From Hyperoodon ampullatus (taxonomy: Eukaryota > Chordata > Mammalia > Artiodactyla > Ziphiidae): a stretch of 64,000 nt of DNA. The position numbers and the translations under genes were made by a program. The DNA is taken from assembly GCA_949752795.1 (NCBI GenBank), contig OX457071.1, positions 77,775,983 through 77,839,982 of the forward strand, in the 5' to 3' direction. Below the pieces are notes generated by a model. The model saw nothing but the letters and a program-made list of their open reading frames with translations. It was not told where the DNA came from and searched no databases. The first letter of the stretch is position 1, and every line of letters starts with the position of its first letter. Positions 60,721 to 64,000 of this stretch are shown one piece after another.

Positions 60721-61289
60721 AATATGCCCTCCTTCCCCCAACCCCCATCCCGGGTAACGTGAGCAGCTGCAGGAGCCCGTCGTCTGGTTGCTGAGGTTGG
60801 TATTGCAGCAGGAGGGATGTCTGCAGCGGTGCAAACAGCAGCGCCCACTCCCAGCTGCCTCACCAGCCATTACCCAGGCTGCGCCCCGGGGGCAGCTGCC
60901 ACCCAGGGGAAAGCTCCTCCCCCTCAAAACAACGGAGACGCTCCGGCCCGACAACCTGACAACGTCCTCTAAGAGCCTCAAATGAGGGGCAAAAGACTCA
61001 CAATGGGGGTGTTTTCCTCCTCACGTTCTGCCAGAGATGCACCAGGTAGAGATGAAGGCAACTCCTGGTCCTGGGTAAGAGGAAAAATGAAAAATGGATC
61101 AAGAACACCTAACCAGGTGGGAGAACCAAGGCTTTTCCACCAGGAGGAGACAGAGAAGGGAATAAGAGGTCAAGGAGGTTCGGACCTTCGATTATTGCTC
61201 CCCAGCCCGTGATCAACAACCCCCTCCTACGTAAAGTAGAGCGAAACGGCGTAAAATTTTTATTTGGAACCAAAACCCACGTGAAAGGC

Positions 61290-63400
61290 AAACCCTGGAG
61301 GGAGGAGGCGGAGGGCAGCAGGCCTGCTCCGGGAGGGGGAGGGGGAAGGGCGAGCGCAGCCTCGACGCCAGCGGGGAATCCTATCCCCCGAATCGACCCA
61401 CCCAGCGCCGTCCCCATCGCGCCCGCATCCACTCAGGGGCGGGGGGCGGCTCGCGTCACCGCGGGGCGGAAACCCCCCACATTTGCCCCGAGCTCTTGCC
61501 CCGGGCCCGAGACTTGCCCCCCCGCAGTCGGCGACCGGCAGCGCTGCCTCCCCGTCCGCCATTAGAGACCCGGCCAAACAATACGTGCGGAGCCGAGCCG
61601 CGCGCGCGCCGGGGCCGGGGCGGCAAAGGAGGGGACCGGCGCGGGGGGCCCGAGCCCTCGCCGCCAAACTTGGGGACCTCGCGCCGCCGCCGAGAGGGTG
61701 CGAGCGCGGCCCCGAGCACCCACGGAGGCGCCCCTCCCCCACCCTGCCCCACCCCCACCCCCCCCCGCGACCCCCGCCGCCGGCCCCCGCCCCGGGCGGC
61801 CCCGAGCGAACCCCGCCGCCGGCGGCCGCCTCACCCGGCCCTCGCGACCGCGCCCGCACTCCCGCAGCCCGCGGGCCGCCCGCCAAGGCGCCTGGGACAT
61901 CAGCGGAGCCGCCGGCAGCCCGAGGCCCCGACGCGCTAGCGGCGACGGCGGCCGCGCCGCGGGGCGCTTGTCCCGGGTCGGTGGGAGGCTCCGGAGGCCG
62001 CCCTCACCCATCTCCGCCTCCCGGCGCCTCCGCCTCCGCCTCCGCCTCCGGAGGCTGCGCCGCTCCCGGCCACCCCCACTGTCGGCGGCCCTGGGCTGGA
62101 GACTCGGCGGGGACAAGCCTCACCCGGTTCTGGCTGCGGCTCCGCGGAACGAACCTCCCCGCCCCCGGCCCCCCCCTTCGGCAACACGCGCAACTCCGCT
62201 CGGTCCAGTCCCGGCTTTAGCGCTGGTGAGGAGGCGGAGGCTGCGGCCGCGGCGGCGCGGCCCGGCCCGGCAAGCACCGCCCCCCACGCCCTCACTGGCG
62301 GCCGGGGAGGGCGGGCCAGGGGCCTCGGGCACGCCCATTGGCTGCGTCCGCCTTCCTTCAGGACCCCCCCTCGAGGGGGTGGTCCGACGCCCTGTCCTTT
62401 AGGCGTAGGCCACACCCCCGCACCTCCATTCCACCCCCCCTTCCCCGCCCCCACTCCGGCCCGGCCCGTCAGGGTCGGGCCGCTGACTCTCGTCCCCGCC
62501 GCACCCGCCTCGGCTCGACCCCTGGGGGCAGAGAGCTATCGGGGCCGGGCGGCCCGAGGGCCTGAGCCGGGCCGCCTGACCCTGCAGCGGCCGCGAGCGA
62601 CGCCGCCCGAGGAGCGCCGCGGCCTCGATGTCCCCCACGCCCTCCCTGTCCAGTGTCTGGGAGCCCCGTGAGGGCCGAGCGGGCAGGGGCTGCGGCGACG
62701 CGGGCGGGAGCCGGGGGCCGGGAGGCCGGCGGCAGGGGGGCCCCCGCACTCCGAAGGCTGGAAGCGCTTCCCCTCGCCTCAGCCCCGTGGGGAGGCGTCC
62801 CTCGCTCCCGTCATGGCTGCGGGAGGAGACTACGTCCTCCATCTTGTCGGGGCCGCGGGGGGAACTGGGGGCAACTCCGACTCGTCCCGGGAAGCCCGGG
62901 CTGGGCCCCGCCGCCCGGCCGCCGGGACGGCGCCCGCTGCCGGCTCCGCACCTGGCCCCGGCCGGCGCGACGGGGCCCGGGCCGGACGCCGCTCCCGCCT
63001 CCGCTGGCCAAGATGGAGGCGGCTGCGGGTCCCCGAGCCGGGCGCCCGCCTGTCGGAAGGGCTGGGCCGCCCCCGGCGGGGCCGCCGCGTCCCTACCCTT
63101 GGGCCTCTGCCCTCGTTGGCACCGAGGCGGACGGGCCGACCCCGTGGCGGGAGGGAACGCAGGTGCCGGCCGGGCTGGGCCCGGTGGGGCCGGGCGAGTT
63201 CCGACCAAGGAGCCACCTGGGCGGCAGGACTCGGCTTTTGTTCGCCGTCTACACCTATGTCCCGGGCGCACGTCACGGGCTGTGCGGGTCCCGAGGTTCC
63301 ACGTAGGAGGCGAGCGGGGAGGCCGCCCTGGCGGCCGTCGGTGGGACTGCAGCCGACGATGTTGGGGAGTAAATGGATGGATAAAGTGGACCCAGATTTC
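61290..63400. promoter_or_regulatory. ZMYM2: CpG-island promoter of ZMYM2
   Basis: About 2.1 kb of very GC- and CpG-rich sequence in an otherwise AT-rich window, the usual form of a housekeeping promoter. On the minus strand an inverted CCAAT box (attgg at 62336-62340 on plus) next to a GGGCGTG Sp/KLF-type box lies about 80 bp upstream of the proposed start. YY1-like sites occur at 61555-61563 (AATGGCGGA on minus) and 63008-63023 (CCAAGATGGAGGCGGC on plus). No TATA box is seen. The long open frames inside it, up to 339 residues and on both strands, are what stop-poor GC-rich DNA gives by chance. The half beyond 62.35 kb may fire in the opposite direction. Confidence 0.85.
62008..62260 (-). 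other. ZMYM2: Proposed non-coding exon 1 of ZMYM2
   Basis: The right limit is set by the CCAAT box near 62338, which would put a start site near 62.25 kb. The left limit is a donor reading GAGATGG|GTGAGG on the minus strand, with the GT at 62007-62006. Similar GGGTGAG donors near 62123 and 61831 are equally possible, and a second non-coding exon may exist in the long first intron. Only transcript data can place these ends. Confidence 0.35.
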
Positions 63401-63462
63401 AGGATTGCCTACTGGCAAATAGACGGGTGTTGTTACACTTTAAAGTTCAACACGATGGTGAA

Positions 63463-63887
63463 CAACATGAACTTTTTTTTAAACATCTTTATTGGAGTAT
63501 AATGCTTAACAATGGTGTGTTAGTTTCTGCTGTATAACAAAGTGAATCAGCTATATGCATACATATATGCCCATAACCCCTCCCTCTTGCGTCTCCCTCC
63601 CACCCTCCTTATCCCACCCCTCTAGGTGGTCGCAAAGCACCGAGCTGATCTCCCTGTGCTATGCAGCAGCTTCCCACCACAATGTTCCATCGCAGCACTC
63701 TACAATAGCCAGGACATAGAAGCAGCCTAAGTGTACATCGACAGATGAATGGTTAAAGAAGATGTGGCACATATATGCAATGGACTATTACTCAGCCTTA
63801 AAAAGAAATGAAGTTGAGCTATTTGTAGCGAGGTGGATGGTCCTAGTGTCTGTCATACAGAGTGAAGTAAGTCAACATGAACTTTTT
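63463..63887 (-). mobile_element. Short L1 insertion with inverted 5' part
   Basis: 63478-63680 is the L1 3' end in reverse (aacatctttattggagtata; agtgaatcagctatatgcat). From about 63681 the sequence switches to forward L1 ORF2 end (ctacaatagccaggacatag; caatggactattactcagcc). caacatgaacttttt at 63463-63477 is repeated at 63873-63887, so the whole is one insertion. The open frame at 63762-63950 is this ORF2 piece, not a gene. Confidence 0.93.
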
Positions 63888-64000
63888 AATGAAGTTATAA
63901 TCATCCATGAAGGTCTCAGTAAAGACCGACTTTATAGAGATGCCACTTAGCATAGTCTAGTAGAAAGTGAGATTCATTATGAATAAAACAATCAAGTAGT
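63888..64000. other. Upstream flank of ZMYM2
   Basis: Short AT-rich stretch at the right edge with nothing recognised. In human the next gene on this side is ZMYM5, well beyond this distance (from memory). Confidence 0.6.

Larger units (their letters stand above)
38506..62007 (-). other. ZMYM2: First ZMYM2 intron (about 23.5 kb)
   Basis: A long intron between the proposed 5' exon and the first coding exon. It is full of SINEs, L1, an LTR, Tigger elements and the 28-bp minisatellite. A second non-coding exon may be hidden here; I could not identify one. About 39500-40020, 52600-53990 and 55920-58150 have no recognised element beyond faint old repeats. Confidence 0.75.
1..62260 (-). other. ZMYM2: ZMYM2 gene, 5' half (partial, runs off left edge)
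   Basis: Minus-strand gene assembled by hand from ten coding exons whose phases and reading frame join without a break. Together they give about 764 residues that follow the N-terminal part of human ZMYM2 as I remember it (about 1,377 residues in full). ZMYM2 is a nuclear MYM zinc-finger protein that binds SUMO and works with the LSD1-CoREST-HDAC corepressor. The remaining fingers, the proline/valine-rich segment and the C-terminal domain would lie left of position 1. The right limit is a proposed transcription start inside the CpG island and is only approximate. Confidence 0.95.

Noticed and set aside
61209..63502. Long GC-rich open frames on both strands (up to 339 residues)
   Set aside because: Overlapping frames on both strands of a CpG island, low-complexity Pro/Arg/Gly/Ala products, no recognised domain. 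Stops are rare in such DNA.
63762..63950. 62-residue plus-strand frame MWHIYAMDYYSALKRNE
   Set aside because: L1 ORF2 end within the inverted L1 insertion.

Overview
This is nuclear DNA from a mammal, almost certainly a cetacean (whale or dolphin). It carries about 39 copies of tRNA-derived CHR-type SINEs, recognisable by a shared head starting ggcttccctggtggcgcag, RNA polymerase III A and B boxes, and (A)n or (AATA)n tails. It also has artiodactyl-type L1 3' ends, and I saw no BovB. Subfamily naming is from memory, so the species is not fixed.

The window holds one recognisable protein-coding gene, on the minus strand: the 5' half of ZMYM2 (ZNF198), a MYM-type zinc-finger protein of the LSD1-CoREST-HDAC corepressor assembly. 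Reading right to left, there is a CpG-island promoter (about 61.3-63.4 kb), a proposed non-coding first exon near 62.0-62.25 kb, a first intron of about 23.5 kb, and ten coding exons from 38,505 to 3,995. I mapped these by hand. All splice phases agree and the reading frame is open. Together they encode about the first 764 residues: a disordered acidic N-terminus with two SUMO-interaction motifs, then about nine MYM fingers. The gene runs off the left edge; positions 1-3,994 are intron.

Between exons the sequence is repeats and AT-rich intron: CHR SINEs (about 34 plus, 5 minus, so mostly antisense to the gene), L1 pieces of several ages, MIR and L2 relics, two MLT1-type MaLR LTRs and Tigger-type DNA elements. 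Right of the promoter is a short L1 with an internal inversion.

I found no new enzymatic or defence system. The items most worth a second look are: a 235-bp near-identical inverted repeat just upstream of coding exon 9; three consecutive introns with GC instead of GT donors; a 33-copy 28-bp minisatellite grown inside an L1 3' UTR with a CpG gradient; a 152-bp tandem duplication of a SINE with its target site; and serial insertions that reused the same target site. All alignments are by eye, and comparisons with human ZMYM2 are from memory.
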